34,157 bases of DNA from Candidatus Omnitrophota bacterium (GCA_023247755.1 JAHFFX010000003.1:1-34157), one strand, 5' to 3'. Counted from the first letter of the stretch, positions 17,431-26,267 are shown. The notes: generated by a model from the letters alone, not told the origin. Made by a program: numbers and translations.

Positions 17431-18291
17431 TTATTTCAAATACTTCCCAATGATCATCTGCAAATCCTTCTTCGCCTCTTCCGGCATGTGGTCCTTGGGG
17501 GTGATGATGGCGTACTTGAGCGCGTCGGCGGCGCTGAAGCCCGACAGCTGCCCGATGCGCGGGATGGCCTTCTTGAGGACTTGCCTGGAGTTCTCGACAT
17601 TCTTGTTGAGGTTGGCGATGATCATCTCAACGGTGACCGATTCGTGGGACGGATGCCAGCAGTCATAATCGGTGACGGCCGCGAGCGTGGCGTAGGAGAT
17701 CTCCGCTTCGCGCGCCAGCTTGGCCTCCACCATGTTGGTCATACCGATGATGTCCATTCCCCAGCTGCGGTAAAGGTTCGATTCGGCCTTCGTCGAGAAT
17801 TGCGGGCCCTCCATGTTGATGTACGTGCCCTTGGGATGGACCCGCACCCCCAATTCCCGGCAGCTGTCCACCAGGATCGCAGCGATCTCGGGACTCACCG
17901 GATCGGCAAGCGAAACGTGCGCCACGATGCCGTTGTCAAAAAAAGTGCTCGGCCGCGCCTGATGCGTGCGGTCGACGAACTGGTCCGGCACGACGAAATC
18001 CATGGGCGCAAGCTCATCTTTGAGACTGCCGCAGGCCGACACCGAAACGATCGCCTCCACGCCGAGCTTCTTCATGCCGAAGATGTTCGCCCGGAAATTG
18101 ATCTTGGAAGGGGAAATGGTGTGGTAGTGGCCGTGCCGGGGAAGGAAGACCACCTCGATGCCTTCCAGCGTTCCCAATTGGAACTTATCCGAGGTCAGTC
18201 CGAACGGGGTGCCGATGGCGACCGCATCCTGCTTTTCCAGACCTTCGATGTTGTAAAGACCGCTTCCGCCGATGATGCCGACCTTGGCCAT
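17431..18291 (-). CDS. mtnP: S-methyl-5'-thioadenosine phosphorylase
   Basis: A 286-residue purine nucleoside phosphorylase-family enzyme that splits methylthioadenosine with phosphate to adenine and methylthioribose-1-phosphate, in methionine salvage. [49 protein letters not shown] and [19 protein letters not shown] are MTAP-type blocks. The ATG at 18291 is preceded by GAGGAGGT at ideal spacing. The ORF-track start at 18342 only adds residues translated from the repeat in the gap, so it was rejected. No other salvage genes adjoin it. An alternative specificity (methylthioinosine) cannot be ruled out by eye. Confidence 0.92.
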   Translation of the reverse strand: MAKVGIIGGSGLYNIEGLEKQDAVAIGTPFGLTSDKFQLGTLEGIEVVFLPRHGHYHTISPSKINFRANIFGMKKLGVEAIVSVSACGSLKDELAPMDFVVPDQFVDRTHQARPSTFFDNGIVAHVSLADPVSPEIAAILVDSCRELGVRVHPKGTYINMEGPQFSTKAESNLYRSWGMDIIGMTNMVEAKLAREAEISYATLAAVTDYDCWHPSHESVTVEMIIANLNKNVENSRQVLKKAIPRIGQLSGFSAADALKYAIITPKDHMPEEAKKDLQMIIGKYLK

Positions 18292-18314
18292 AGCTACCTC
18301 CTCAGATGAGAATG

Positions 18315-18390
18315 GGTGACCAGTGACCAGGTCATCCGTCACAAGTTACCGGAAAACCGCTGGTGACCGTTGACTGGTCACGGGTCACTG
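18315..18390. repeat. GTGACCA-type heptad inverted repeat (proC-mtnP gap)
   Basis: GTGACCA occurs at 18316 and 18323, with degenerate heptads continuing to about 18350. The opposite-orientation forms GGTCACG and GGTCACT occur at 18376 and 18383. The right half contains the proC stop codon (18385-18387). The units match those bracketing the S23-like gene at 19202 and 19659, but no gene lies between the halves here. Confidence 0.75.
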
Positions 18391-19173
18391 CTTTGACAAC
18401 TCTTCTGCGCGCTTGCGCGCCGCCTGCAGCGCTTCCGCGATAATATCGTCGAGCTTATACTTGATGAATACGTCCGTGGCGGCCTGGGTGGTCCCGCCCT
18501 TGGAGGTGACCTTCGCGCGCAAAGCACCGGGCTCTTCCTTTTTCCGGTCGAGCAAGAGAACCCCGCCCAGGAACGTTTTACGCACCAGCTGCCGCGCCAG
18601 GTTCTCGTCCAGCCCCAGCTTTTTGGCGCCGCTGATGAGGCTTTCCATGAAAAGATAGACGTACGCGGGCCCGCTGCCGGAGACCGCGGTGACCGCATCG
18701 ATAAGATCTTCCGGAACGACCACGGTTTCGCCGACATGCTGGAAGATCTTCATGGCCGCATCGAGATCCCCTCTTTTGGCGAAGCGTCCCGCCGCCAGCG
18801 CCGTCATGCCTTCGCCGATCATGGCGGGCATGTTGGGCATGGTGCGGACCACCCGGGTCTTTTCGGGAAGACTTTTTTCAAGGAACCCGGAAGTGATCCC
18901 GGCCGCGATCGATACGACGAGCTTGGTCTTGTCCACGAGAAAGAACATCTCCTGCAGGGCCTCTTCGACGTCCTGGGGCTTGACGGCAATAATGACCACC
19001 TGGGATTGTTCGACGAGCTCTTTAACGCTGCAGGGTTTCAGCTTGTAGGTCTTCTGAAGATATTGCTGACGCGCGGGATCCTTCTCGCTCACCAGGACCT
19101 TGTAATTCTTGCGGATCCGCTGGAGGATCGCTTCCCCCATGTTCCCGCCGCCGATGATACCGATGGTTGTCAT
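18385..19173 (-). CDS. proC: Pyrroline-5-carboxylate reductase
   Basis: A 262-residue cytoplasmic enzyme making the last step of proline synthesis, NAD(P)H reduction of pyrroline-5-carboxylate. The N-terminal Rossmann fold opens with IGIIGGGNMGEAI. The catalytic C-terminal half has ITAVSGSGPAYVY-like DAVTAVSGSGPAYVYLFME, then TSKGGTTQAA. AAAGGA precedes the ATG. It is near yggS, a common pairing in bacteria. The stop codon lies within a heptad repeat. Length is normal. Confidence 0.95.
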   Translation of the reverse strand: MTTIGIIGGGNMGEAILQRIRKNYKVLVSEKDPARQQYLQKTYKLKPCSVKELVEQSQVVIIAVKPQDVEEALQEMFFLVDKTKLVVSIAAGITSGFLEKSLPEKTRVVRTMPNMPAMIGEGMTALAAGRFAKRGDLDAAMKIFQHVGETVVVPEDLIDAVTAVSGSGPAYVYLFMESLISGAKKLGLDENLARQLVRKTFLGGVLLLDRKKEEPGALRAKVTSKGGTTQAATDVFIKYKLDDIIAEALQAARKRAEELSKQ

Positions 19174-19201
19174 GTGGTTGTTCCTTTTGTCAAGGTGCCC
19201 C

Positions 19202-19690
19202 GTGACCAGTCACAAGTGACCAGTTAATTCGAAGAAAAACTTTTATGAAATTTCCAAAGCAATGCGCCGGTTTCTGTTCTTATCGCTTCTAATTCTTCGT
19301 AAATCTCACGGCTGATATACTCTAACTTAAAACAAAACTCGAGCAAGTATTCGACCTCTCTCAGTGATCCTAATGCAATGTTAGAAAACTGTTTGATTTC
19401 ATTTCTATTCTGCCGGCCGATACCCTCAACGATATTGGTGGGGATGGAAATTGCCGCTCGGCGAAGTTGTGAAGTCAACCCGTACATTTCTTCTCTAGGA
19501 AAACTTCGGGTGGATAAATAGATTTTATACGCCAGTTGATCTGCTTTTTGCCAAGCCATTAGATTTTTATACGCCTTTTCCATTTCCTTATCTCCTGGTT
19601 ATGGTTTCCTGTTAATAATTCAGGAAAAGGGTAGTTTTTCCTCCTTTTAACACCTACGACTTGTGACTGGTGACTTGGTCACTGGTCACC
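19202..19690. mobile_element. Candidate repeat-bounded cassette carrying an S23/IVP-like gene
   Basis: The S23-like gene is bracketed by 7-bp-unit repeats: GTGACCA-GTCACAA-GTGACCA at 19202-19222, and TGTGACT-GGTGACT with GGTCACC at 19662-19690. A 13-bp segment is exactly inverted between them (ACCAGTCACAAGT at 19205-19217, ACTTGTGACTGGT at 19659-19671). The enclosed DNA has about 42% GC by count over 19261-19560, clearly below proC on one side. No transposase is present. Calling it mobile is inference from the repeats and base composition. Confidence 0.45.
19224..19583 (-). CDS. Four-helix bundle protein (S23 / 23S rRNA intervening-sequence protein family)
   Basis: A 119-residue, all-helical protein of the S23/IVP family, distantly related to the Avd accessory proteins of diversity-generating retroelements. 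NLMAWQKADQLAYKIY, FPREEMYGLTSQLRRAAISI, IPTNIVEGIGR and NIALGSLREVEYLLEF are family signatures. Biochemical function is unknown for most members. GGAGATAAGG gives a good ribosome-binding site. The stop codon abuts one repeat and another lies about 75 bp upstream. Base composition is lower in GC than its neighbours. It is not inside an rRNA gene here, and I see no reverse transcriptase, so neither an rRNA intervening sequence nor a DGR is indicated. Confidence 0.85.
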   Translation of the reverse strand: MEKAYKNLMAWQKADQLAYKIYLSTRSFPREEMYGLTSQLRRAAISIPTNIVEGIGRQNRNEIKQFSNIALGSLREVEYLLEFCFKLEYISREIYEELEAIRTETGALLWKFHKSFSSN

Positions 19691-19697
19691 AATCGGA

Positions 19698-20396
19698 TTA
19701 CTCTTTAAAGATCGCCGTCCCGATCCGTACCATGTTGGCGCCTTCGGCGATCGCGATCTCAAAATCATGGGACATCCCCATGGAAAGGTACTTCATTTGG
19801 ACGCCGGGCTTGTCCGGAAAGCTGCGCTCGATGTTTTCTTTCAACCGGCGCAGATCGCCAAAGCATGCCGAGATAACTTTTGCATCCTCGGTAAAAGGGG
19901 CCATCGCCATGAGTCCCAGGATCCTCACCTTCGGCAACTTCAGGACCTCTCCGATGAGCGGCAGGGCCTCTTCGGGAGCGATACCGTACTTTTGGGTCTC
20001 GCGGGCCGTGTTGACCTGCATTAAGATATCCGCAACGCGCCCGGCTTGGGCCGCCTGGCGTTCGATCTCGCCCGCCAGCTTTAGCGAATCAACGGATTGG
20101 ATCAGGTCGCAGATATTCAGGGCAGCCTTGACCTTGTTGGTCTGCAAATGCCCGATCAGATGACGAGTGAGCTTCCGACCGGCTGGATTAACCAGCGGGA
20201 ATTTCTTTTGGGCTTCCTGGACCCGGTTCTCGGCGATATCGTTGATCCCCGCGGCGACCGCCTGATCGATATCTTCGATCGAGGCGAATTTGGTAACGCC
20301 TACCAGGGTAATCTCTTCGGGATGTCTTCCGGCTTTGGGGCAAATGGCGGCGATACGGTCCCGAATTCTCGCCACATTGTCGCGAATCATTGCCAT
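19698..20396 (-). CDS. yggS: YggS/PLPBP-family pyridoxal phosphate homeostasis protein
   Basis: A 232-residue TIM-barrel protein that binds PLP and keeps its cellular level balanced, without known enzyme activity. Lys36 in LVGVTKFAS is the PLP lysine. AENRVQEAQKKF, RHLIGHLQTNKVK and LSMGMSHDFEIAIAEGANMVRIGTAIF are family blocks. Proximity to proC is a conserved context. The start could be Met1 or Met3; no clear Shine-Dalgarno is visible for either. The stop lies 7 bp from a GTGACCA-type repeat. Confidence 0.94.
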   Translation of the reverse strand: MAMIRDNVARIRDRIAAICPKAGRHPEEITLVGVTKFASIEDIDQAVAAGINDIAENRVQEAQKKFPLVNPAGRKLTRHLIGHLQTNKVKAALNICDLIQSVDSLKLAGEIERQAAQAGRVADILMQVNTARETQKYGIAPEEALPLIGEVLKLPKVRILGLMAMAPFTEDAKVISACFGDLRRLKENIERSFPDKPGVQMKYLSMGMSHDFEIAIAEGANMVRIGTAIFKE

Positions 20397-20422
20397 AAGC
20401 TATCACAAAAGGTTGGGGGCGT

Positions 20423-20448
20423 CAATCCTTCGACTGCGCTCCGGATTG
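20423..20448. repeat. REP-like palindrome, CAATCC...GGATTG
   Basis: CAATCC (20423-20428) and GGATTG (20443-20448) flank TTCGACTGCGCTCC. The form TCCTTCGACTGCGCTCCGGA resembles palindromic extragenic repeats common in many bacterial genomes. It sits in the 219-bp divergent gap between yggS and the HTH-EIIA gene. The gap otherwise holds the promoter at 20539 and no convincing gene. Confidence 0.5.
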
Positions 20449-20538
20449 TTCTTCTGCATGTCGTTCCCCGCAGGGCACGCTGAAGTTGCCGCTTCTTTCA
20501 ACAAAAAATGGTGCGGGTCATCCCGCCCCAGATAGATA

Positions 20539-20566
20539 TTGACATCCGCCATGGGGGGAATAAAAT
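20539..20566 (+). promoter_or_regulatory. Candidate sigma70 promoter of the HTH-EIIA / Hyf-like operon
   Basis: A consensus TTGACA (20539-20544) is followed by a 16-bp spacer and TAAAAT (20561-20566, five of six). Predicted transcription would begin near 20573, giving a leader of about 43 nt to the ATG at 20616. The spacer contains a run of six G. Confidence 0.65.
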
Positions 20567-20615
20567 ACAAAGACGTTTTCCCTAAAATTGGATTTTCCCC
20601 CAAAAAAACAATACG

Positions 20616-21299
20616 ATGAACTTAAAGATCAGGGATATTGCCGAATTGCTGCAAGTCTCGGAGCAGACCGTCTATCGCTGGATCCAGGAAAAAAAGATCC
20701 CCGCCTACAAGATCAATCATCAGTACCGCTTTAACAAGCTCGAGATCAACGATTGGATCCTGAAGAACCGCCTGGCCGTTTCGAAAAGAATCTACGACTT
20801 CAGCGCCGCCGGAACACCCGTCAGCCTCACGGACCTCCTGAAAAAAGGGGGCATTTTTTACGACAACGGTGGATCTTCGGTCGCAGAAATCATCCGCAAT
20901 GCCGGGGAGACGCTTCCCTTGCCGCCGGGCGCCGACCGAAAGACCGTGATTTACTCCCTCTTGCAGCGGGAGGAGATGATGCCCACCGCCATCGGTCGTG
21001 GGATCGCCATCCCGCATCCCCGCAACCCCCTTATCGCGGACATCGAGCATGAAAGCGTTTCGATTTTCTTGTTAAGAAATAAAATCGATTACAAAGCAAT
21101 CGACGGTGAACCGGTCCACACGCTCTTCATCGTGCTAAGCGCCAACCCGCAACGCCATCTAGAAGCCCTGGCCAAGATCTCCTTTTTGTGCCAACAAGAC
21201 GACTTCATCGGCCTTTTAAGAAAACCGGCGTTAGCAGAAGAAATTCTCGGTTATATCGAAAAAAAAGAAGCGGCCTGGCTTAAGAAAGACCCGAGATGA
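20616..21299 (+). CDS. Excisionase-type HTH fused to PTS EIIA (PtsN-like) domain
   Basis: A 227-residue fusion. Residues about 1-55 are a MerR/excisionase-type helix-turn-helix, with IRDIAELLQVSEQTVYRWIQ and a recognition wing ending near NDWILKN. Residues about 70-222 are a PTS EIIA type-2 (fructose/nitrogen) domain with GRGIAIPHPRNP, where His134 is the expected phosphorylation site. The likely role is a DNA-binding regulator whose activity follows the phosphorylation state of a PTS relay. The stop overlaps the start of the hyfB-like gene (ATGA), so it heads and is coupled to that operon. No good Shine-Dalgarno is seen before its ATG. Target promoters are unknown; autoregulation of the promoter at 20539 is plausible. 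Confidence 0.85.
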   Translation: MNLKIRDIAELLQVSEQTVYRWIQEKKIPAYKINHQYRFNKLEINDWILKNRLAVSKRIYDFSAAGTPVSLTDLLKKGGIFYDNGGSSVAEIIRNAGETLPLPPGADRKTVIYSLLQREEMMPTAIGRGIAIPHPRNPLIADIEHESVSIFLLRNKIDYKAIDGEPVHTLFIVLSANPQRHLEALAKISFLCQQDDFIGLLRKPALAEEILGYIEKKEAAWLKKDPR

Positions 21300-23290
21300 A
21301 TAATTTCTTGCTGGGAATTCTTTGTATATCCTTGGGCGGACTTTCTTCCCTGCTCAGCCCACCTCGCCAAAAAGGAAAAATCGTTTCCTTTTTTACCGGG
21401 ATCGGGATGTTGTTCATTCTTCTGACGACCGTGCCGGTCCTGCTCGTCGGCGGGACCTTGACGGGTTCATTCTATTTTAAACCCCCCATCGGCGCCGTTA
21501 CGCTCATCCTCGATCCCCTGGCGGCCTTTTTCGTCGCCTTGACCGCCGTCATGAGTTTTTGGGGAATAGTCTATGCCTCCGGGTATCTGCGGCACTATCA
21601 TGAGCGGGAGATTTACCCGCTGGGCTCACACTACTTCCTGATGTGCCTCCTCATCGTGGCCATGCTGCTTGTCCCGGTCGTACAGAACGCCCTGGCCTTT
21701 CTGGTCATTTGGGAAATCATGTCGCTGGCCTCGTTTTTCCTCGTTCTCTTTGAACACGACAAAAGCGAAGTGATGGAAGCCAGCTTGAACTACCTGGTGG
21801 CCATGCATGTCGGAGTGGCCTTTCTCTTGCTGGGTTTCATTTCTCTGGCCGTCAAATCGCAGAGCTTTGATTTTGCCTCCTTCCCTATAATAATAAGAGG
21901 AAGGGATTCATTCTCGGGAGGGTGGATACTCGCTTCGCTTTTGGTTGGGTTCGGCCTTAAAGCCGGCTTCGTCCCCTTGCACACCTGGCTTCCCAAGGCC
22001 CATCCGGCGGCCCCCAGCCCCATCTCGGCGCTCATGTCCGGAGTGATGATCAAAACCGGGATCTATGGCATTCTGCGGACATTGACCTTTATCGATCACC
22101 CCACCCTGACCCTTGGTTACACCATTTTGGGGCTGTCCCTTGTTTCAGGACTAATGGGCATTATCTATGCCGTTGCCCAAAACGACCTCAAAAGACTCCT
22201 CGCTTACAGCAGCATTGAGAACATCGGCATCATCGGCATCGGGATCGGCCTGGGTGTTTTGGGACAAGCCTATCATATCCCGGCGGTCGCGGCCTTCGGC
22301 TTTGCCGGCGCGCTTTTGCATGTCCTGAACCATTCCATATTCAAGGGACTGCTTTTTTACGGCGCGGGACTCGTTTACCAGAAAACGCATACCCGGGACA
22401 TGGAGATGTTGGGAGGACTCATCAAGAAAATGCCCGCCACGGCTTTTTGTTTCCTGGTGGCTTCGCTTGCAATCTGCGGGTTACCGCTCTTTAATGGATT
22501 TATCAGTGAATTTCTCATTTATTCCGGCTTTTTGAACGGCCTGAACTGGAAATTGCCGTTTTTCTCCGTTGCCTGCGTTCTATCGACGGCCGCGCTCGCC
22601 TTGATCGGAGCGGTCGCGCTTTTATGCTTCACAAAAGTCTATAGCATCGTATTTCTGGGATCTCCAAGAAGCGAGTTGGCGAAAACCCCTTCTGGGGTGG
22701 AACCGAAAAGCATGACGATCCCCATGATGATCCTCACGGGAGCGTGTCTTGGTCTGGGAATTTTCCCTCAAGAGCTGATTTTGTTGGTGGGACAACCGCT
22801 GCGCAGTTTGAACGTCCCCGACGGCCCCTCCCTTTTGGGAGGAAATATCTTTGTGACCTTGAACCAAATCTCCTCGGGGCTGCTGCTGTTTATCGCGGTC
22901 ACCGGCATAATTTATTTCCTGCGGCGGCAATTGCTGAAGAATCGCACCGTCCCGGCATTCCGAACCTGGGATTGCGGCTATCCGGTCCCCACTCCCCGCA
23001 TGCAATACTCCGCGGCCTCGTATTCCGCGTCTTTTCTCTCGCTGGCCGAATTTCTCATCCAGCGTCAGACGCAAAAGGATCCTCCTGAAGGACTCTTCCC
23101 CCAAAAGGCGCAATACCGGTCCCACAGCAAGGACATTTTTGAAGCATATGTCCTTCACCCGTTGTTGGTCGCCTTTAAAAAGTTCATGGATCTTTTCGCG
23201 GGGATCCAGAGCGGTAGCATTCAACAATATATCCTCTATGGATTGGTTTTTCTGACGGGCATCCTTCTGTGGATCGCCACGGTGAAATGA
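21296..23290 (+). CDS. hyfB: HyfB/HycC-like proton-translocating antiporter subunit
   Basis: A 664-residue membrane protein of the NuoL/MrpA-D family with about 14-16 helices, part of the ion-pumping arm of a complex I-like enzyme. Channel residues are retained: Glu140 in VIWEIMSL, Lys222 and His229 in LKAGFVPLHTWLPKAHP, and Lys253 in SGVMIKTGIYG. HVLNHSIFKGLLFYGAG is typical of HyfB/HycC. The C-terminal extension with RTWDCGYPVPTPRMQYSA is the Hyf/Hyc-type tail rather than the NuoL lateral helix. It starts inside the stop of the HTH-EIIA gene. Length is near that of E. coli HyfB. Ion identity (H+ or Na+) is unknown. Confidence 0.9.
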   Translation: MNNFLLGILCISLGGLSSLLSPPRQKGKIVSFFTGIGMLFILLTTVPVLLVGGTLTGSFYFKPPIGAVTLILDPLAAFFVALTAVMSFWGIVYASGYLRHYHEREIYPLGSHYFLMCLLIVAMLLVPVVQNALAFLVIWEIMSLASFFLVLFEHDKSEVMEASLNYLVAMHVGVAFLLLGFISLAVKSQSFDFASFPIIIRGRDSFSGGWILASLLVGFGLKAGFVPLHTWLPKAHPAAPSPISALMSGVMIKTGIYGILRTLTFIDHPTLTLGYTILGLSLVSGLMGIIYAVAQNDLKRLLAYSSIENIGIIGIGIGLGVLGQAYHIPAVAAFGFAGALLHVLNHSIFKGLLFYGAGLVYQKTHTRDMEMLGGLIKKMPATAFCFLVASLAICGLPLFNGFISEFLIYSGFLNGLNWKLPFFSVACVLSTAALALIGAVALLCFTKVYSIVFLGSPRSELAKTPSGVEPKSMTIPMMILTGACLGLGIFPQELILLVGQPLRSLNVPDGPSLLGGNIFVTLNQISSGLLLFIAVTGIIYFLRRQLLKNRTVPAFRTWDCGYPVPTPRMQYSAASYSASFLSLAEFLIQRQTQKDPPEGLFPQKAQYRSHSKDIFEAYVLHPLLVAFKKFMDLFAGIQSGSIQQYILYGLVFLTGILLWIATVK

Positions 23291-23291
23291 C

Positions 23292-24200
23292 ATGTTGACC
23301 ATTCTCGTTTTATTAACTGTTTCGCCGTTGTTCATCGGCATCATCAACCGGGTGAAATCCGTCTGCGCCGGACGGCAGGGGCCGGGCCTCCTTCAGCCGT
23401 ATTTCGATTATCTGCGTCTTTTTAGAAAAAGCCAGGTCGTGAGCCCCGCGACCTCTTTTATCTTTCAACTGGCCCCGACGATCTCCTGGACCACCGTCTT
23501 CTTCGCGGGACTCCTCATCCCCTTCGGCCCGCGACCGGCCGTGATCAGTTTTCCCGGGGATTTCATCCTCCTGGCTTATGTGTTGGCCTTCGGGCGTTTT
23601 TTTGCTTTGCTTTCCGCCATGGACACGGGCAGCAGCTTCGAGGGAATGGGCGCGAGCCGCGAGGTCACCTTCGCCACACTCGTCGAACCGGCCTTTTTCA
23701 TTCTTTTTTCCACCATCACTTTTCTGTCAGGCTTTCGGTCGCTCAGCGATGTCTTTGCGGCCCTCCACCAGAACGATTCCTGGACCCTAATAGTGATCTC
23801 CTTGAGCGTTCTTATCTTGTTTCTGATGATGCTAGTGGAAGGAAGCCGCCTCCCCATCGATGATCCCAACACGCATCTGGAACTGACGATGATCCACGAG
23901 GTCATGGTCCTGGACAACTCCGGTCCGGATCTGGGACTGATCCTTTACGGGACGGCCATGAAATTGGCGGCGATCGGCCTTTTGATCGCCAACCTTCTCG
24001 TTCCACCGGGGTTTGATATGCCTTTCTTGATGGTCCTGTTTCTCGGCATCCTTTTCGTATTGGCCGTGGCCATCGGAATCCTGGAATCGTCCATGGCCCG
24101 GCTGCGGATGGTTCACGTCCCGCAATTCGTTCTCGTCATGACATCCATCGGACTGCTAATCCTTTCGTTCGTATTTTTCAGCATCGGGGGGCACCGATGA
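23292..24200 (+). CDS. hyfC: HyfC/HycD-like membrane anchor (NuoH family)
   Basis: A 302-residue protein with about eight helices, the subunit joining the hydrophilic arm to the membrane arm. AGRQGPGLLQPYFDYLRLFRK and VEGSRLPIDDPNTHLELTMI are the family signatures. The acidic cluster in these loops corresponds to the quinone-side or connecting channel of NuoH. It begins one base after the hyfB stop and overlaps the hyfE-like gene by four bases. Length is normal. Confidence 0.92.
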   Translation: MLTILVLLTVSPLFIGIINRVKSVCAGRQGPGLLQPYFDYLRLFRKSQVVSPATSFIFQLAPTISWTTVFFAGLLIPFGPRPAVISFPGDFILLAYVLAFGRFFALLSAMDTGSSFEGMGASREVTFATLVEPAFFILFSTITFLSGFRSLSDVFAALHQNDSWTLIVISLSVLILFLMMLVEGSRLPIDDPNTHLELTMIHEVMVLDNSGPDLGLILYGTAMKLAAIGLLIANLLVPPGFDMPFLMVLFLGILFVLAVAIGILESSMARLRMVHVPQFVLVMTSIGLLILSFVFFSIGGHR

Positions 24201-24832
24201 CCGACCTGGTGATCGTCCTTTTCGGCCTCACGCTGCTTTACATTTCGGCCATCAGCCGCCTGGAAGGATACATCCGGGCCTTGGCGGTCCAGGGATTTTT
24301 ACTGACACTCCTCGTAGTGGTCGCCGGTGGACGAATCAATATCTGGAACCTCGCCTTTATCGTTCTGGAAACGCTGGGGTTCAAGACTTTCGTCATTCCG
24401 TGGTTTCTCACCAAGGTGGTTCGGGAAAACGAAATTTCCCGGGAGACCGAACCCTACATCACCAATTTCTACTCCCTGCTGTTCACAAGCCTCATTTTCG
24501 CTTTTAGTTTTTTCATCGCCTACTGGGCGGTCAGGAACGTCACCGATGTTCGGCCGCTCCATTTTGGGATCTCGATCGCCACCATCGTGTTCGGGCTCTT
24601 TATTATCCTCACGCGAAAGAAACTGATCACGCATACGATGGGGTTTATGATTATCGAAAATGGCATCTTCCTTTTGTCGCTGGCCAAAGTGCATGAAATG
24701 CCGATGATCGTCAATACCGGAATCCTGCTGGATCTATTTTTGGCGGTATTCCTCCTGGGAATTTTCATCAATAAGATCAAATCCTCTTTCGAAGAATTGG
24801 ACGTCAACGAGTTGACGTACCTGAAGGACTGA
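24197..24832 (+). CDS. hyfE: HyfE-like membrane subunit (NuoK-related)
   Basis: A 211-residue membrane protein with about six or seven helices. The second half (HTMGFMIIENGIFLLSL) is the NuoK-like region with a buried Glu typical of HyfE. The ATG lies within the hyfC stop (ATGA). Hyc-type hydrogenases lack this subunit, so its presence points to the Hyf/Ehr-type layout. Function is presumed to be part of the ion path. Confidence 0.88.
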   Translation: MTDLVIVLFGLTLLYISAISRLEGYIRALAVQGFLLTLLVVVAGGRINIWNLAFIVLETLGFKTFVIPWFLTKVVRENEISRETEPYITNFYSLLFTSLIFAFSFFIAYWAVRNVTDVRPLHFGISIATIVFGLFIILTRKKLITHTMGFMIIENGIFLLSLAKVHEMPMIVNTGILLDLFLAVFLLGIFINKIKSSFEELDVNELTYLKD

Positions 24833-24835
24833 CCT

Positions 24836-26245
24836 ATGATCGGCACCCTGCTCATCGCACCGTTGGTCTTAAGCGCCGTTCTGATCCTGGCCCGCTCTCC
24901 TCTCCTCAACCGGCTGGCCATTCTGGCTTATGCTGTTTTACATATGGGACTGTCGGTGGCGCTTTACTGGCGGCCGGAAAGCTTCCTTTCCTATTTTATG
25001 ACCGACGATCTGAACATCCTGTTCCTGCTGATCCTTTCGGTCCTGAACGCGGGGGTGGCCGTTTACAGTCTTGATTTCCTCAGAGAAGAAAGCATTTCGA
25101 AAAAATGGAACACCTACTATGCCGTGTTCCTGCTGTTGTTCGTTTTTTCGCTGACCGGGGCCATTTTAAGCGCGCACCTGGGGCTGTTCTGGGTCTTCAT
25201 GGAAGCGACGACACTCACCAGCGCCCCACTGGTGTTCTTTTACGGCCAAAAATCAAGCCTGGAGGCCACCTGGAAATACATCTTCATCTGCTCCATCGGG
25301 ATCTCCCTCGCTTTCGTGGGAATCGTCCTCCTTTCGATGGGCCAGACAAAACTAACGGATTCCCTCTTTTTTGCCGACCTTTACCGGAACGTCGATAAGC
25401 TGGCGCCGTTCTGGCTTAAGATATCCTTTCCTTTTATTTTGATCGGGTTCGGCACCAAAATGGGTCTGGCCCCGGTCCATGCGTGGCTTCCCGACGCCCA
25501 TTCCGAAGCACCCTCCCCGATCTCGGCTTTGCTTTCCGGGACACTCCTGAATGCCGCCTTCCTGGGGATCCTCAGGATCTATAAAATGATCGAAATCTCC
25601 CGACTACACAGCGAGATGGCGACGCTGTTATTATTGATGGGGTTCCTTTCGCTCTTCGTAAGCGCCATCTTCATCCTGAAGGTCAATAATTTTAAACGGA
25701 TGCTCGCGTACTCCTCGATAGAGAACATGGGGATTCTGCTGATCGGTATCGGCGTGGGTGGCGTGGGGCTTTGGGCGGCGATGCTGCACCTGCTGGCACA
25801 TTCCCTCAGCAAGGCCTCGTTCTTTTTGACTTCCGGGAATATCCTGCATCTGTACCAAACAAAGAACATCGACGGCGTGAAGGGACTTCTGCAGAAAGAC
25901 AAGTGGTCCGGGTGGCTCTGGATCGGGTGCTTCTTAAGCATCGTCGGGTTCCCGCCCTTTCCCATTTTCTTAAGCAAGTTTTTCCTGCTGACCGCCCTGC
26001 TTTCGAAGGGCTATTATTTTTTGGCGGCGATCTTTGTGCTGCTCTTGACCGTTATTCTCTTAGGTATGGGCCGTTCGGTTCTGTCGATGTCCTGCGGGGA
26101 ATGCAACGTGCCGACCTCGGGATACCGGCTGTCCTATTGTGCCCTGGTCCCTCAAATCGTCTTTATGATCATTTTGGTGTGGATCGGCATCGCGATGCCG
26201 GATGTCCTTAACGAGCTTCTTCGCCGATCGGTCCTGCTGCTTTAA
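24836..26245 (+). CDS. hyfF: HyfF-like antiporter subunit (NuoN/MrpD family)
   Basis: A 469-residue protein with about 13-14 helices, a second antiporter-type pump subunit. Glu123 in VFMEATTLTS, Lys208 in GFGTKMGLAPVHAWLPDAHSE with His215, and LKVNNFKRMLAYSSIENMG are the expected channel and loop motifs. It lies three bases after the hyfE-like stop. With HyfB it gives two pump modules to the complex. Length matches HyfF (about 480). Confidence 0.9.
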   Translation: MIGTLLIAPLVLSAVLILARSPLLNRLAILAYAVLHMGLSVALYWRPESFLSYFMTDDLNILFLLILSVLNAGVAVYSLDFLREESISKKWNTYYAVFLLLFVFSLTGAILSAHLGLFWVFMEATTLTSAPLVFFYGQKSSLEATWKYIFICSIGISLAFVGIVLLSMGQTKLTDSLFFADLYRNVDKLAPFWLKISFPFILIGFGTKMGLAPVHAWLPDAHSEAPSPISALLSGTLLNAAFLGILRIYKMIEISRLHSEMATLLLLMGFLSLFVSAIFILKVNNFKRMLAYSSIENMGILLIGIGVGGVGLWAAMLHLLAHSLSKASFFLTSGNILHLYQTKNIDGVKGLLQKDKWSGWLWIGCFLSIVGFPPFPIFLSKFFLLTALLSKGYYFLAAIFVLLLTVILLGMGRSVLSMSCGECNVPTSGYRLSYCALVPQIVFMIILVWIGIAMPDVLNELLRRSVLLL

Positions 26246-26267
26246 CCGCGGGGACCCGGAAAAATCC

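Noticed and set aside
18292-18342. N-terminal extension of MtnP
   Set aside because: It is translated from the repeat in the gap, and the ATG at 18291 has a near-perfect Shine-Dalgarno.
19224-19583. Diversity-generating retroelement accessory gene (avd)
   Set aside because: The fold is related, but there is no reverse transcriptase, template repeat or variable repeat in the window.
20403-20603. 66-residue minus-strand ORF in the divergent gap
   Set aside because: It runs through the REP-like palindrome and the promoter, has no Shine-Dalgarno and no recognisable motif.
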